Assembly (NCBI GenBank): GCA_963779225.1
Contig: CAVZWW010000002.1
Location: 372,001-436,000 of the forward strand
Source: CAVPCZ01 sp963779225
Lineage (GTDB): Bacteria > Bacteroidota > Ignavibacteria > UBA10030 > UBA6906
Direction: 5' to 3'
DNA length: 64,000 nt
Shown here piece by piece: positions 49,273-59,886 of the stretch (its first letter is position 1; the number at the start of each line of letters is the position of its first letter). The translations under genes and the position numbers were made by a program. The notes below the pieces were generated by a model. That model made no database searches. It was not told where the DNA came from and worked only from the letters and a program-made list of their open reading frames with translations.

Positions 49273-51224
49273 TTATTTTTCATCACCCGTCTCATTCTTC
49301 AGCAAGCCGGTCAGGCCAAGAAATGTATTTTTGATTTTTACAGGTGGAACATTTCCACTTTTTCCTTTACAGGCTTCATAGCAAGGGGCCGGACAGTCGA
49401 GACAGTTAATATCATCTGATTTCTTTATTTCCTGTCTCTGAGAATAGAGTATGCTCCCTGGTAGTTTCCTACCTCGATCCTCCTTAGGATGCCGCGGATA
49501 TCGTACTCAGCCGGGCAAACAGTCAGACATGGAGCATCTTCGCACCACTGGCAAAGACTTGCATCGTCATGCAGATTTGAGATACTTCTCATTTTCCAGA
49601 GCATTGGATCTGATATGGGATGAAGCATTTTATCTGCGGCAAATCAGATGCCCGATACTCTTTGACATAATCTTTCATCCCCTTACGCCATATATACTCT
49701 TCTTTACCCAGACCGCCTTAATACCATATTGGCGGCAGATATTCCGGAAATTGTAACGGACGGACTACCGGTACCCATAACGGTTGATTCCCCGCACATA
49801 AAAAGGTTCTCCCATTTTGTTCTCGCATGTGGTCTCTTTAGCAGCTCCTGTCCCATACAGTGTTTGGGGCCAGTAACCGATCCTCCCGGTTTCATAGTAT
49901 AACGTTCAATTGTTGTTGGCGTTGCAAGGGTATTATAGCGTAAGGCTTTACGAAAACCAGGCAAGTGCTTTTCCAGTGTAGTCAGAATACGTTCCGTCTC
50001 TTCCTTTTTAGCTCTTTCATAAGATGAGCTTCTGTAATCAGGTTCCTGAGGAGTAGGCCATTCTCTGAAAGAGGGGCCTATTGCCATTACAGTATGGGTG
50101 CCCGGAGGACAAATTGAAGGATCAGCCAGGGAAAGGATATAGAGGGTAATCTCTTTTTCATCAATGGCTTCAGGATTGTCTGCCAGCATCATGATGGGTT
50201 GGGTTCCCTCCGGGATTACACTCTCATCCACCAGGCAATGCAGTACTATGCTGGGATATGTTGGAATAATGTTTTTTGCCCATTCTCTGGTTTCATGGTC
50301 AGAGTTCTCTTCAGGGATTAGTTTCCCGTATAGATCCCAAACCGTTCCAGCGTATACAATAGCGTCGGTTTCATATTTTACCTCACCCTTTGGAGTGTCA
50401 GCCAGCAAACCGCACACTCTTTCACCATCAAACAGTATCTGTTTTACATTGTGATGGTAAAGCATGCTTCCTCCGAATTTTTCAATTGCTTTTTCCAGTT
50501 TCCCCGGAAGTTGCTGTGAAGAACCCAAAGGATAATAAACCCCGCCAAAATGATTATCCATAAACATCGTTGCTGCCATAATAGCCGGTGTTTCATCAAC
50601 CAGGGTATAGCAGTATGTTGAGGTCAGCTTATTAAGGTACTTGATTACCCGTTCAGATTTAATATAAGGACGAACAATATCCCCCGCGCTTTTTTTCAAT
50701 AATCCTATCATTTTTATCTGGTTAACCGGATTTTTGAGAAAAAACTTTAAGGCTGTTTTTGGAGGTATCTCAGTGGGAGCAACACAAATTGGCTCTGCGA
50801 CTAACACCTTATGATATAAACGACCAATGTAGCTGTAAAAGGATTTCAGCTGAGCCATTTCATCCTCATCGAATAGTTGCTCAAGTTCTTTGAAATATGA
50901 GTCCATATCAGAATGAAAATGAATGGGGGTGCCGTCATATTTCAGGCAATAGAGCATTTCATGCTTAATTACCTCAATCTCTTCTTCAAGTTCACTCATA
51001 ATATAACGATGGGGATTGGAACCCTGGCTGCCAAAGCCATAGAGCATTGCAGTTCCCTGGTCAAAGGTCACACCGTTTCTGCGAAAAGCCCCACAGGAAC
51101 CTCCTGGCTGATAATGCTGCTCCAGCAGTTTAACTTTTAATCCACTCTTTGCCAGAAGAGCTGCGCTTGTCAACCCGCTGATTCCGGCGCCAATAACAAT
51201 AACATCTGATCGGGAAACATTCAT
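49273..51224 (-). CDS. CrtI-like FAD oxidoreductase with C-terminal Fe-S clusters (frame breaks)
   Basis: From ATG 51224 about 645 residues. The first 500 residues are a phytoene-desaturase/retinol-saturase-like flavoprotein: dinucleotide motif VIVIGAGISGLTSAALLAKS, YQPGGSCGAF and FMCGESTVMGTGSPSVT. After breaks at about 49,710 and 49,645 it continues as EEYIWRKGMKDYV, MLHPISDPMLWKM and a ferredoxin-like CQWCEDAPCLTVCPAEYDIR. After another near 49,436 it continues as INCLDCPAPCYEACKGKSGN to TAA 49273-49275. Two cysteine clusters next to a flavin domain suggest electron delivery to or from Fe-S centres. It converges with the M19 gene. Confidence 0.72.
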
Positions 51225-51285
51225 TTTATTTTAAAGTATAGCTCTTTAAAACTATAAATAATTATTCTCTTTTTACTTTGCTCAC

Positions 51286-51502
51286 TGGAAAAGCCGGTAA
51301 CCTTGACCATTTGAAGCCGGATAGGATTGATTACCCTATTCCGGAGTTAATTCCTTGATAAATTGCAAAAGCCGGACGGCTTGACCACATTTAGCCAGTC
51401 AGAAGGCCTTAATTGTATTTATCTATGTATCAAATTTTTAACGCTGACTTTCGGTGGTCATTTTTCTCCGGCGGATTGTGGTCAGGGGCACCGGCTTTTC
51501 CA
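51286..51502. repeat. MITE-like element with TGGAAAAGCCGG ends, copy 1
   Basis: Imperfect terminal inverted repeats start TGGAAAAGCCGGTAACCTTG and, read on the other strand from the right end, TGGAAAAGCCGGTGCCCCTG. An internal third unit (AAAAGCCGGACGGCTTGACC) lies at about 51,369. No ORF inside. A truncated relative lies at 62717-62848. Confidence 0.65.
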
Positions 51503-51590
51503 TAAAGAGTGATCCATTTGGGTCGAGAATTGAGTGGCTGGAATTTTGTTTGACCTATATTAATCATATGTTCATACAGTAAATTATGTG

Positions 51591-51808
51591 TTTGATACAA
51601 TCATAATCTCTTTTATTGACTAATGAGTTAATTATTAGTATCTTTAATACAGATAGTAATTTAAAATCTCCTATTGCCATGGGTCAGGCAGAAAGAAGCT
51701 TTGAACATGAGTTACATGACAGTAAGAGGACAGGTATTATTTTCACTCTACTAATTTAGGTTTTGACTATTCCATCCATTCGGTAACCCGGGTGGGTGGA
51801 TTTTTTTT
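51591..51808 (+). repeat. Conserved leader element, copy 2, with terminator
   Basis: Repeats the order seen at 37408-37566: GTTTGATACAAT, GTATCTTTAATA, then CTAATTTAGGTTTTGACTAT and a hairpin TCCATCCA/TGGGTGGA (51771-51800) followed by eight T. It sits 77 bp before the FN3-repeat lipoprotein. The rest of 51,225-51,884 is AT-rich with no gene. Confidence 0.6.
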
Positions 51809-51884
51809 AGATGTATTTTGCTTATACAAATTGTAAATTTGATAATATACATATTTTGAGAAGATAAATCCAAATTCATAACTT

Positions 51885-53807
51885 ATGAAAAATGTACTTA
51901 GATTTTCAGGATTAATCATATTTATCATTTTATTTCACTCTTGTGAGGATAAACCTGCACCACCAGCAGTGGCAACAACAGCAATTACTGCAATTACTGA
52001 AACAACCGCTGTCTCAGGAGGAAATATAACAGATGATAAAGGGTCACCAATTACAGGAAGAGGTGTTTGTTGGGGCACAGTAACAACCCCGACAACTGCA
52101 AATAATAAAACCTCAGATGCAAAAGGAACAGGAAGTTTTGTTAGTAGTTTAAGTGGCCTGCTTCCTGGAACTACTTATTATGTAAGATCTTATGCAACAA
52201 ATATCATTGGAACTTCTTATGGGAATGAAATAAGTTTTAAAACATTAGCCACACCACCTACTTTAACCACCACAGCCGCATCATTAGTTACACTTTCAGG
52301 AGCCACCTTAAATGGAACTGTAAATGCCAATAACCTGAGTACAACAGTAAGTTTTGAGTATGGTACCACTACATCTTATGGACAGACAACGGCAGCAACC
52401 CCTGCTACAGTAACTGGTACTACTGTAACAAGTGTGAGTGGGGCAATAACAGGGTTGACAGCTAATACACTCTACCATTTCAGGGTAAAAGCAGTAAACT
52501 CAGGGGGAACAACATATGGCAGTGATATGACTTTTACAACTAGTCAGATATCTACAGCACCTGTTGTCACGACCACCTCAGCAACATCTATTGTCCAGAC
52601 AGGAGCCACCTTAAATGGAACTGTAAATGCCAATAACCTGAGTACAACAGTAAGTTTTGAGTATGGTACCACTACATCTTATGGACAGACAACGGCAGCA
52701 ACCCCTGCTACAGTAACTGGTACTACTGTAACAAGTGTGAGTGGGGCAATAACAGGGTTGACAGCTAATACACTCTACCATTTCAGGGTAAAAGCAGTAA
52801 ACTCAGGGGGAACAACATATGGCAGTGATATGACTTTTACAACTAGTCAGATATCTACAGCACCTGTTGTCACGACCACCTCAGCAACATCTATTGTCCA
52901 GACAGGAGCCACCTTAAATGGAACTGTAAATGCCAATAACCTGAGTACAACAGTAAGTTTTGAGTATGGTACCACTACATCTTATGGACAGACAACGGCA
53001 GCAACCCCTGCTACAGTAACTGGTACTACTGTAACAAGTGTGAGTGGGGCAATAACAGGGTTGACAGCTAATACACTCTACCATTTCAGGGTAAAAGCAG
53101 TAAACTCAGGGGGAACAACATATGGCAGTGATTTGACTTTTACAACTACCACAGGTACTGGGGCAGGCGGGATTATTTTTAACCCAAACTTAACTTATGG
53201 CTCTGTTTCTGATATTGATGGTAATACTTACAAAACCATACAAATAGGAACCCAGACATGGATGGCTGAAAATCTTAAAACTACCAAATATAATGATGGA
53301 ACAAACATCCCTAATGTAACTGATAATGCCGCTTGGACTAGCATGAGTTCCCCTGCCTATTGTTGGTATAAAAATGATGCAGCAACATATAAATCCGTTT
53401 ATGGTGCTCTTTACAACTGGTATGTAGGAGCCTCCACTAATACTAAAAAAGTATGCCCCACAGGCTGGCATGTACCTGCGGACAATGAATGGACAATTTT
53501 AACTAGTTATTTGGGTGGCGAAAGTGTTGCAGGTGAAAAACTTAAAGAATCCGGATTCACTCATTGGCAAGGTATCGTAAGTGCTACCAACGCAAGTGGT
53601 TTTACAGCTCTTCCGGGTGGAGACCGTAACTTCTATGGAAGCTACTACAATCTTCATGTTTATGGTAATTTCTGGAGTTCTACTGCTAAACCAAATTCGA
53701 ACAACATAGGATGGCAAATGATGCTTATTTTTGACGTCAGTCCTTCAAACTTAACCTCTGATGCAATGGCATGGGGATTTTCTGTTCGTTGCTTAAAAGA
53801 TAATTAA
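51885..53807 (+). CDS. Lipoprotein with tandem FN3-like repeats and Fib_succ_major domain
   Basis: A 640-residue lipoprotein (lipobox FHSC). After a first divergent fibronectin-III-like unit come three nearly identical 101-residue units (each with LNGTVNANNLSTTVSFEYGT and LTANTLYHFRVKAVNSGGTT) and then a C-terminal Fibrobacter succinogenes major paralogous domain (KTIQIGTQTWMAENLKTTKY, CPTGWHVPADNEWTIL, FWSSTAKPN, VRCLKDN). Probably a surface adhesin or binding protein. The near-identical repeats at DNA level point to recent duplication or conversion. The frame is intact. Confidence 0.85.
   Translation: MKNVLRFSGLIIFIILFHSCEDKPAPPAVATTAITAITETTAVSGGNITDDKGSPITGRGVCWGTVTTPTTANNKTSDAKGTGSFVSSLSGLLPGTTYYVRSYATNIIGTSYGNEISFKTLATPPTLTTTAASLVTLSGATLNGTVNANNLSTTVSFEYGTTTSYGQTTAATPATVTGTTVTSVSGAITGLTANTLYHFRVKAVNSGGTTYGSDMTFTTSQISTAPVVTTTSATSIVQTGATLNGTVNANNLSTTVSFEYGTTTSYGQTTAATPATVTGTTVTSVSGAITGLTANTLYHFRVKAVNSGGTTYGSDMTFTTSQISTAPVVTTTSATSIVQTGATLNGTVNANNLSTTVSFEYGTTTSYGQTTAATPATVTGTTVTSVSGAITGLTANTLYHFRVKAVNSGGTTYGSDLTFTTTTGTGAGGIIFNPNLTYGSVSDIDGNTYKTIQIGTQTWMAENLKTTKYNDGTNIPNVTDNAAWTSMSSPAYCWYKNDAATYKSVYGALYNWYVGASTNTKKVCPTGWHVPADNEWTILTSYLGGESVAGEKLKESGFTHWQGIVSATNASGFTALPGGDRNFYGSYYNLHVYGNFWSSTAKPNSNNIGWQMMLIFDVSPSNLTSDAMAWGFSVRCLKDN
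52298..53147 (+). repeat. Three 303-bp tandem repeats
   Basis: Units start at 52298, 52601 and 52904 with a period of exactly 303 bp. The core (about 255 bp) is identical in all three; units 2 and 3 differ by one base (GATATGACT versus GATTTGACT) toward the end. Confidence 0.95.
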
Positions 53808-54012
53808 CCAGGTCAAAAGGTGTTCGGGTTGCTCTCTTTATGTTGTATGGTTGAATGCATAGGCTGTAGGTATACAACATAAATCGCAACCCTCACTATG
53901 GATTAATGCTCGCCTGTTGCAGCCAATTTTATTCGGCAAACGTGGGTTTGCAAGAAGCAATATTTTATGACACATCCCTGCTTCGTAAGACTTCGCAGGG
54001 CTAAGCAAGGCC
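53807..54012. repeat. 206-bp dispersed repeat, copy A
   Basis: About 95% identical to 62314-62520. It starts at the stop codon of the preceding gene. It contains a long hairpin: GGGTTGC and TATGTTGTAT (53827-53850) pair with ATACAACATA and GCAACCC (53871-53892). It also contains CCCTGC...GCAGGG. No ORF inside; the rest of 53,808-54,291 holds no gene. Confidence 0.85.
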
Positions 54013-54291
54013 AGGCTCTTTCGCGACAGCGAGCCGGAGATTGAATTTGGCTGAGGGTAGATGGGATGGGATTTGTAAGACAAATGATATATGATCTTTT
54101 TAGTGAGGTATTGGATTTTAACCTGAAACACCAATAAGATGAAAGAATAAAATTGTTTATAACCGTGTTAAGGTTTAAATTTGATTATGGAACAACCTAT
54201 TCCATTATAAAATAAAGAATTAACATTACCCTAAGGATAATATACCTTTTAAATTTTATTAAAAAATAAATTAAGAATTTTCAACCAATAC

Positions 54292-56474
54292 TTGATTGAT
54301 ATGGTTTTTCGAGTTTCTTATTTAGAAAATAAGTTGAAGGTATTATTGCAAAAGGCCTTTATATTTATAATCCTCTTCCCTTTTTTAGAAAATTCTTCAG
54401 CCCAGAAAGTCCTAGAAATAAACTCCATTAAGCAGGCAAACGAACAGATTGAAAATTATATTTATATTTATAAAGATACAACCAATGCCCTCGATATCAG
54501 TCAGATATCAGAAATACAAAAACAGAATATTTTTTTACAATTAAATCAGTTTAAAGAAAAAAGAATAACGAAAAACACTTATTGGTTGTATTTCTCAATT
54601 GAGAATAATTTAGGAAATGATTATCCTGTGGGTTTAAGAGTTCCGCCTTTATTAGATCACATAGTGGATATTTATATTTTCAATGACACTATTATTCGTT
54701 TCAAAAAAACCGGTTTTTTGTTAGATGGCAATATAAACAATGAAATTATTCCGTTTTCAAATACTATTCAGTTCGAGAATTCCCAAAAGTCAGAATTCTT
54801 CTTAAAAATCAAAAACGTTTATTATGAGTCACCAGGTTTTTCAATACAGTTTGTCGATGTCGGGAAAGCTATAAAACAAAATAATTTTTTAATGTCTTTT
54901 GACGGTTATGCTTTTGGCATAATGTTTCTAATGATAATGTATGGATTCTTTCTGTTTTTCTTTAAGAAAGACAAACTCTATCTTTATTACTCTGTTTATA
55001 TTATCCTATTAGCAGCCTGGTATTTTTTTATAACAGCTTATGGCTATCGGTTATTTCCTGAATTACCCAGGAAAATATATCCTTATGGGAATCCTTTTAT
55101 ATTTTTAGGGTTTGTCTTTTATATACAATTTCTTCGATTATTTATTGGTACTTCCCAAATACTGCCCAGATGGGATAAATATTTGAAAATATTCCAAATT
55201 CTTCTAGCGATAGAGAGTATAAGAATTCCTCTTTTTCTCTATTTCTTTTATGCAGTAATACTTAACATGATAATTCAAAATATATTTGGTGGAATTTTAC
55301 TTATTTGTTCCTTATTTCTGGTGATAAAATTATTCTTATTAAAAAGCAAACTTACTAATATAGTAGCATTTGGTTCTTCTTTACTTTTTTTAGGATTGCT
55401 TTTAGGTGTCATCCTTAAACTGTCTGTTAACGACAACTCATTTATATCAAATAAGTTAGGAATTCTGGCTGAATTGTTGGTATTTACATATGGTATAACA
55501 TTCAGGTATGCCCTTATTGAAGCAGAAAAACAAAAATTCAAGGAACAACTTATCGTTCAACTTAAAGAAAATGCCGAATTGCATGAAAAAGTAAACAGGG
55601 AATTAGCTGATAAAGTTAAAGAACGAACTCATGAAATTGAAAAGCAAAAGGACCATATTGAAAAGATTAACACAGATATAACAGACAGCATTAACTATGC
55701 AAAGTATATTCAATCATCTATTTTACCTAAAGAAGAAAAATTGGAATTATACCTTGGGGAACATTTCGTTTTATATAAGCCAAAAGATATTGTCAGCGGG
55801 GATTTTTACTGGATTTCAAATATTGAGAATAAGACAGTAATTGCTGCTGTTGATTGCACAGGCCACGGAGTACCAGGTGCCTTTATGAGTATGTTGGGAA
55901 TAGCATTGCTAGATGAAATAGTCAATAAAGAATATATCACTCATCCGGGAGTTATTCTGCGTCGGTTGAGAAAAGAGGTTATCCATTCGTTACAGACAAA
56001 AAGGTGAAAGAGGGGAGCAAATGGATGGAATGGACATAGCCCTGTGCACTCTCGATCTTGAAAATATGAAGTTGCAGTTTGCAGGGGCAAATAATCCATT
56101 ATATCTGCTTCGAAAATCAGAGAAGGAGGAAGTAGGGAGTACTTCGAAGTGAATTAACCGGGGATGACGGTTATATGAGATCAAAGGAGATCCTGATGCC
56201 AATTGGGATTAATGATAGAATGGATAATTTCACATTTCATGAAATAGATATTTTTAAAGGTGATTCATTTTATTTATTCACAGATGGTTTCCCGATCAAT
56301 TTGGTGGTCCGGGAAATAAAAAATTTGGGTATAGACAATTCAGGGAACAATTATTAAAAAATAATTCTAAAGACTGCCAATGAGAAAATATTGTTGGAAA
56401 AGACATTAAATGAATGGATGGGAAATAATAGCCAGGTAGATGATATTTTAGTAATAGGATTTAGAATAAATTGA
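54292..56474 (+). CDS. 7TMR-DISM SpoIIE phosphatase sensor (multiple frame breaks)
   Basis: About 725 residues: signal peptide, an extracellular 7TMR-DISM-type ligand domain (YWLYFSIENNLGNDYPVGLR), a seven-helix membrane region (about residues 200-410), a coiled coil (VKERTHEIEKQKDHIEKINT) and a SpoIIE phosphatase (VSGDFYWISNIENK, AAVDCTGHGVPGAFMSMLG). After about 56,005 the frame breaks several times but KWMDGMDIALCTLDLE, FAGANNPLYLL, FKGDSFYLFTDGFP and NNSQVDDILVIGFRIN still complete the domain up to 56474. It is a paralogue of the phosphatase at 16223, likely in a partner-switch pathway. Confidence 0.75.
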
Positions 56475-56802
56475 CTTGTTCATTATAGGAGTCATTTTTG
56501 AACTTTTGAATCAATTAGAATAATTAACAGGGTATATACTTCTAAGAGTCCAACTTCCCAATTCCCCTTCTATCTTATATACTTTATAATGCAGTATATC
56601 AATTATATACAGTATCACTACAATCCCGATTTAAGGCCATTTCTAGCCCGTTTAAGCCACGATCTCCCCTTCAGTAGTATCTACCATTGCTGAAACGCAA
56701 TAATGTCGTAAATATGCTTTAAAACAGCTAATTAGAGGATGTTGCATAATTGCACTATATTCTAACATATTCTATATCAACATATTAATATTGCAACAGT
56801 AC

Positions 56803-56832
56803 AGCCTGGGACTTTGGGACCGGGCTTTTTCA
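56803..56832 (+). terminator. Hairpin with T-run before radC
   Basis: Arms AGCCTGG (56803-56809) and CCGGGCT (56820-56826, one G-T pair) followed by TTTTTC. It may end the preceding transcript or attenuate radC. The interval 56,475-56,802 contains no gene. Confidence 0.55.
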
Positions 56833-56860
56833 TTTCTATTTAATCACTAATCAAATCTAT

Positions 56861-57322
56861 ATGAAAACACAACAGTCAACAATATCTGAAGTTCAGCTTA
56901 TCTATAAAACTAAGGTCAAAGCTTCAGACAGACCAAAGATTACTTGTAATAGAGATGCTTATAAAATCTTCATGGATAACTGGAATCCTGGAAATAATCG
57001 AGTTTGTTGAAGAATTCAAGATCTTACTGATGAATCGATCAAATTCAGTACTTGGGATCCTTGAAATATCAAAAGGTGGAATTTCAGGAACCGTAACAGA
57101 TGTCCAGGTAATATTCCAGGCAGCTATCAAAGGAAATGCATCTGGATATCATTTGTGCACATAATCATCCATCTGGTAATATGAATCCCAGTGAATCTGA
57201 TACAGGCTATACACAAAAGATCAAAGAAGCAGGTAATCTTATGGATATACAGCTACTTGATCATCTGATCATCTACTACTGATGACAACTATTACAGTTT
57301 TGCTGATAACGGATTAATATAA
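56861..57322 (+). CDS. RadC/JAB-domain protein, mobile-element type (frame breaks)
   Basis: About 153 residues when joined: STISEVQLIYKTKVKASDRP, then after shifts near 56,990 IIEFVEEFKILLMNRSNSVL and GISGTVTDVQVIFQAAIKGN, and after another near 57,140 the metalloprotease-like motif IAHNHPSGNMNPSESD. Only the JAB domain is present, not the N-terminal helix-hairpin-helix of chromosomal RadC. This short form is typical of conjugative elements and plasmids in Bacteroidetes. The three breaks may be errors or decay. Confidence 0.7.
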
Positions 57323-57329
57323 GACAGCC

Positions 57330-57513
57330 ATGAAAATTAGATGTATATATTGTGGAGAGTATTTCAATCCTGATGAGGAAACTCTGGAACTTATGTCAGA
57401 GGGATATATTGATAGATAATCAAGTCAATACCTGTGATGATTGTTTTGAAATGTTGAGGAATCCATGCTTTGATGAATCAGAAATGATAAGTGATGCTGA
57501 TCCAGGATTATGA
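57330..57513 (+). CDS. Small zinc-finger-like protein (one frame break)
   Basis: About 61 residues in two frames: MKIRCIYCGEYFNPDEETLE with a first CxxC, then after a shift near 57,412 NQVNTCDDCFEMLRNPC with a second CxxC, ending SDADPGL. It follows radC by 7 bp, in the manner of small genes next to mobile-type radC. Four cysteines suggest one zinc site. Confidence 0.55.
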
Positions 57514-57519
57514 AGTAAA

Positions 57520-57548
57520 GCCCAGGTACGATATTATTTTGCCTGGGC
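57520..57548 (+). terminator. Hairpin after the radC operon
   Basis: Arms GCCCAGG (57520-57526) and CCTGGGC (57542-57548), followed by AATTATA. The remainder of 57,549-57,899 shows no gene. Confidence 0.5.
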
Positions 57549-57899
57549 AATTATACATTCATAAAAAAGAATCTGTGAAAATGTCATCCCAAATTTCCCT
57601 TGATATTTCTTAACTTGTATACAATAGTTAAAGTAAAAGTTAGGCGTAAGTAGGGAAAGGTTTTGTGAATCATTGGTTTAATTGATAATACTTATGTGAC
57701 TGACAGGACGAAAGTTTTATAATTCTTAAACAAAATGGGATTTTGGGAGGTAGGTCAATGAAAACTTTATTTATAATGAACATAACACTATCCCCCTGAA
57801 TGTGTCAACAAATAGCATATAAAATACCACTATAAACGATTAGCCATAATGACTAGCGTGATCACAACATATTAATAGTCAAAAAAAAATACTACTAAA

Positions 57900-58895
57900 A
57901 TGAAAAGAATTGTGCTTTTCCTAACAACAATCGTATTTGCATCTATTTTTATTGGTTGGGTTGATTTTAAGGAGGAAATACTAATACCAGGAAAATTCTC
58001 TCAATTTAAAAATGGTGCATGGTCACAATTAGCTAATCTGCAAATTGCAAGAGGTTTGCATTCTGTAGGGGCTGTGAATGGAAAGATTTATGCCATAGGA
58101 GGTAATCAACAACAGAACTCCTCTGTAGAAGAATACGAACCTGAAACTGACATTTGGACACATAAATCTCCTATTCCAACAGGCAGAGGCGATTTCTCTT
58201 GTTGTGTTGTGAACGATAAGATATATGCCATTGGAGGCTGGGTGGACAATGTAACTTTATCTACTTTAGAAGAATACGATCCGTCAACAGATAATTGGAG
58301 AAATAAATCCCCTATGCCTACAACTCGCTGGGGGCATAGTCCTGTAACCGTTAATGGAAAAATCTATGTAATTGGAGGTGCAACTGGCTGGCCGGTGAAT
58401 GAAATTTTCAAAGCAATAGAGGTATATAATCCTAATACAAATACATGGACTAGCAAGGGAGCTATACCAACTCCGAGATGGATGTTATCATGCTGTGTTA
58501 TCAATGGGAAAATATATGCAATAGGAGGTCACGATGGACAGGGGGCAGTATCTACTGTAGAAGAATATGATCCAATGACAGACACATGGGCAAAAAAATC
58601 TCGCATGCCAACTGCAAGATGGGCTCTTGCAACTGTTGCTGTAAACGGAAAGATTTATGCAATTGGAGGTGGGAATGTGTATCCCCCAACAATAGCATAT
58701 GGAATTGTAGAGGAATATGATCCTGTAACGGATACATGGAGAACTAAATCTCCCATGCCAGTAGGAAGAATTGGATTAGCTATTTGTACTTTGGATGGAA
58801 AAATATATGTACCAGGTGGTGGTGGAATTCGTGCAAGTGACGCTTATTCGGAAACATATGTTTATGACCCTTCAAATGATAAAGCAGCCTATTGA
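57900..58895 (+). CDS. Exported kelch-repeat protein
   Basis: A 331-residue protein with an N-terminal hydrophobic signal (IVLFLTTIVFASIFIGW) and six kelch repeats, each with VNGKIYAIGG followed by VEEYDPxTDTW (for example TVEEYDPMTDTWAKKSRMPT). They form a beta propeller, commonly used for binding proteins or sugars. No catalytic domain is attached. Frame intact. Adjacent genes give no clear partner. Confidence 0.88.
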   Translation: MKRIVLFLTTIVFASIFIGWVDFKEEILIPGKFSQFKNGAWSQLANLQIARGLHSVGAVNGKIYAIGGNQQQNSSVEEYEPETDIWTHKSPIPTGRGDFSCCVVNDKIYAIGGWVDNVTLSTLEEYDPSTDNWRNKSPMPTTRWGHSPVTVNGKIYVIGGATGWPVNEIFKAIEVYNPNTNTWTSKGAIPTPRWMLSCCVINGKIYAIGGHDGQGAVSTVEEYDPMTDTWAKKSRMPTARWALATVAVNGKIYAIGGGNVYPPTIAYGIVEEYDPVTDTWRTKSPMPVGRIGLAICTLDGKIYVPGGGGIRASDAYSETYVYDPSNDKAAY

Positions 58896-58946
58896 AAAAA
58901 TATTTTGAAATATATATCAAGAAATTATTTACCAAAACCTAAGCAA

Positions 58947-59184
58947 ATGGCTACACGAAAGTTAGAAGAATTGACAAACGAACAATTAACAAAAAAAAGA
59001 TAAAAATGTTACTACATTGCTAATAGTTACATTAATCTTTTACTCGATTGCTATTATAATTCTATTAGTATTTAAACCTTTAATGGCACTTATAATTATC
59101 CCTCTATTAGTAACAGTGTTGCCATTAGCAGTAGGAAGGAAAAAAATAAAAGAGGAATTAAATAAAAGAATGAATACAAATTAG
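58947..59184 (+). CDS. Small two-helix membrane protein (one frame break)
   Basis: About 78 residues: MATRKLEELTNEQLTKK, then after a shift in the A-run at 58,990-58,997 NVTTLLIVTLIFYSIAIIIL, LVFKPLMALIIIPLLVTVLP and a basic tail. Two helices with a charged N-terminus. The A8 homopolymer is a typical place for sequencing slips. Family unknown. Confidence 0.55.
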
Positions 59185-59313
59185 ATCTGAAATTCCTTGA
59201 ACTTTTTTAAATGACAATTGATATATTTCGGAAAAAATAACTACGACCACTTAATAAAAAATATTGACTTTGGCTTTTATTAGAACTAAATTAGCATTTA
59301 AAGATACCCGCTT

Positions 59314-59682
59314 ATGAAAAAAAATGAAATAATAGAACGTATCGCTTGGGTTCCAGCCTGGGGAAAATCTTTACTTGCTGCAATTTTGGTTTTTGTTATC
59401 AATGGTATTATTAGTAGTTCTATTGGCCAACCTTTAAGTTATATCATTTGGAGCTTGATGATGGCTTCTGCCTCTTTTCTGATTTGCATTCTTCATCCAA
59501 AACATGTCTGGATTGTGCCTTTGCTTTGTAATATTTTTGTTATACCTGTTGCTATTATGGACCCGAAATTCTGGACTACCACTTTTGGGTTAATACTTGG
59601 ATTAGGTGTGATTCTTTCTTTTATAATGGCACATTTTGGTGCATTATTAGGTAGACGAAGAGAAAGTCGCAATACAATTTAA
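59314..59682 (+). CDS. Small multi-pass membrane protein
   Basis: A 122-residue protein with about four hydrophobic segments (SLLAAILVFVINGIISSSIG, LMMASASFLICIL, VWIVPLLCNIFVIPVAIM, TTFGLILGLGVILSFIMAHF). No named family recognised. Frame intact; neighbours are also small or repeat-bordered genes. Confidence 0.62.
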   Translation: MKKNEIIERIAWVPAWGKSLLAAILVFVINGIISSSIGQPLSYIIWSLMMASASFLICILHPKHVWIVPLLCNIFVIPVAIMDPKFWTTTFGLILGLGVILSFIMAHFGALLGRRRESRNTI

Positions 59683-59751
59683 TCCGATTAACCACTTGAT
59701 TAGTATATGTTTCCTGAGATATACTAAAATACTACGACCAGTTAATACGGT

Positions 59752-59794
59752 ATAAAAGTGTCCGGGTTGCTTTCTTTATGTTGTATTGCAGAAT
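59752..59794. repeat. Short piece of the 206-bp repeat family
   Basis: Matches the start of the long repeat: a G-T-rich GTCCGGGTTGCTTTCTTTAT followed by GTTGTAT. Only about 40 bp are kept. Confidence 0.5.
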
Positions 59795-59849
59795 ATATCA
59801 TTAGTAAATCTTAAATTCTAAAAAACCACTGAAAACAACAGTGCTGATT

Positions 59850-59886
59850 CCATCCATCTGGGGTAATACCTGGGTGGTTGGGTTTT
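59850..59886 (+). terminator. CCATCCAT hairpin, copy 3 of the leader motif
   Basis: CCATCCA (59850-59856) pairs with TGGGTGG (59871-59877, one G-T pair), followed by TTGGGTTTTTATTTGG. It resembles the hairpins at 37523 and 51771 and sits before another gene start, with a similar CTTTCATAACTTTA downstream. Confidence 0.45.

Noticed and set aside
49186..49419. Small plus-strand frame after the M19 peptidase
   Set aside because: It lies opposite the Fe-S tail of the flavoprotein, which shows clear cysteine motifs on the minus strand.
52298..53147. CRISPR array
   Set aside because: The repeats are 303 bp, coding and in frame; no short repeat-spacer pattern exists in the window.
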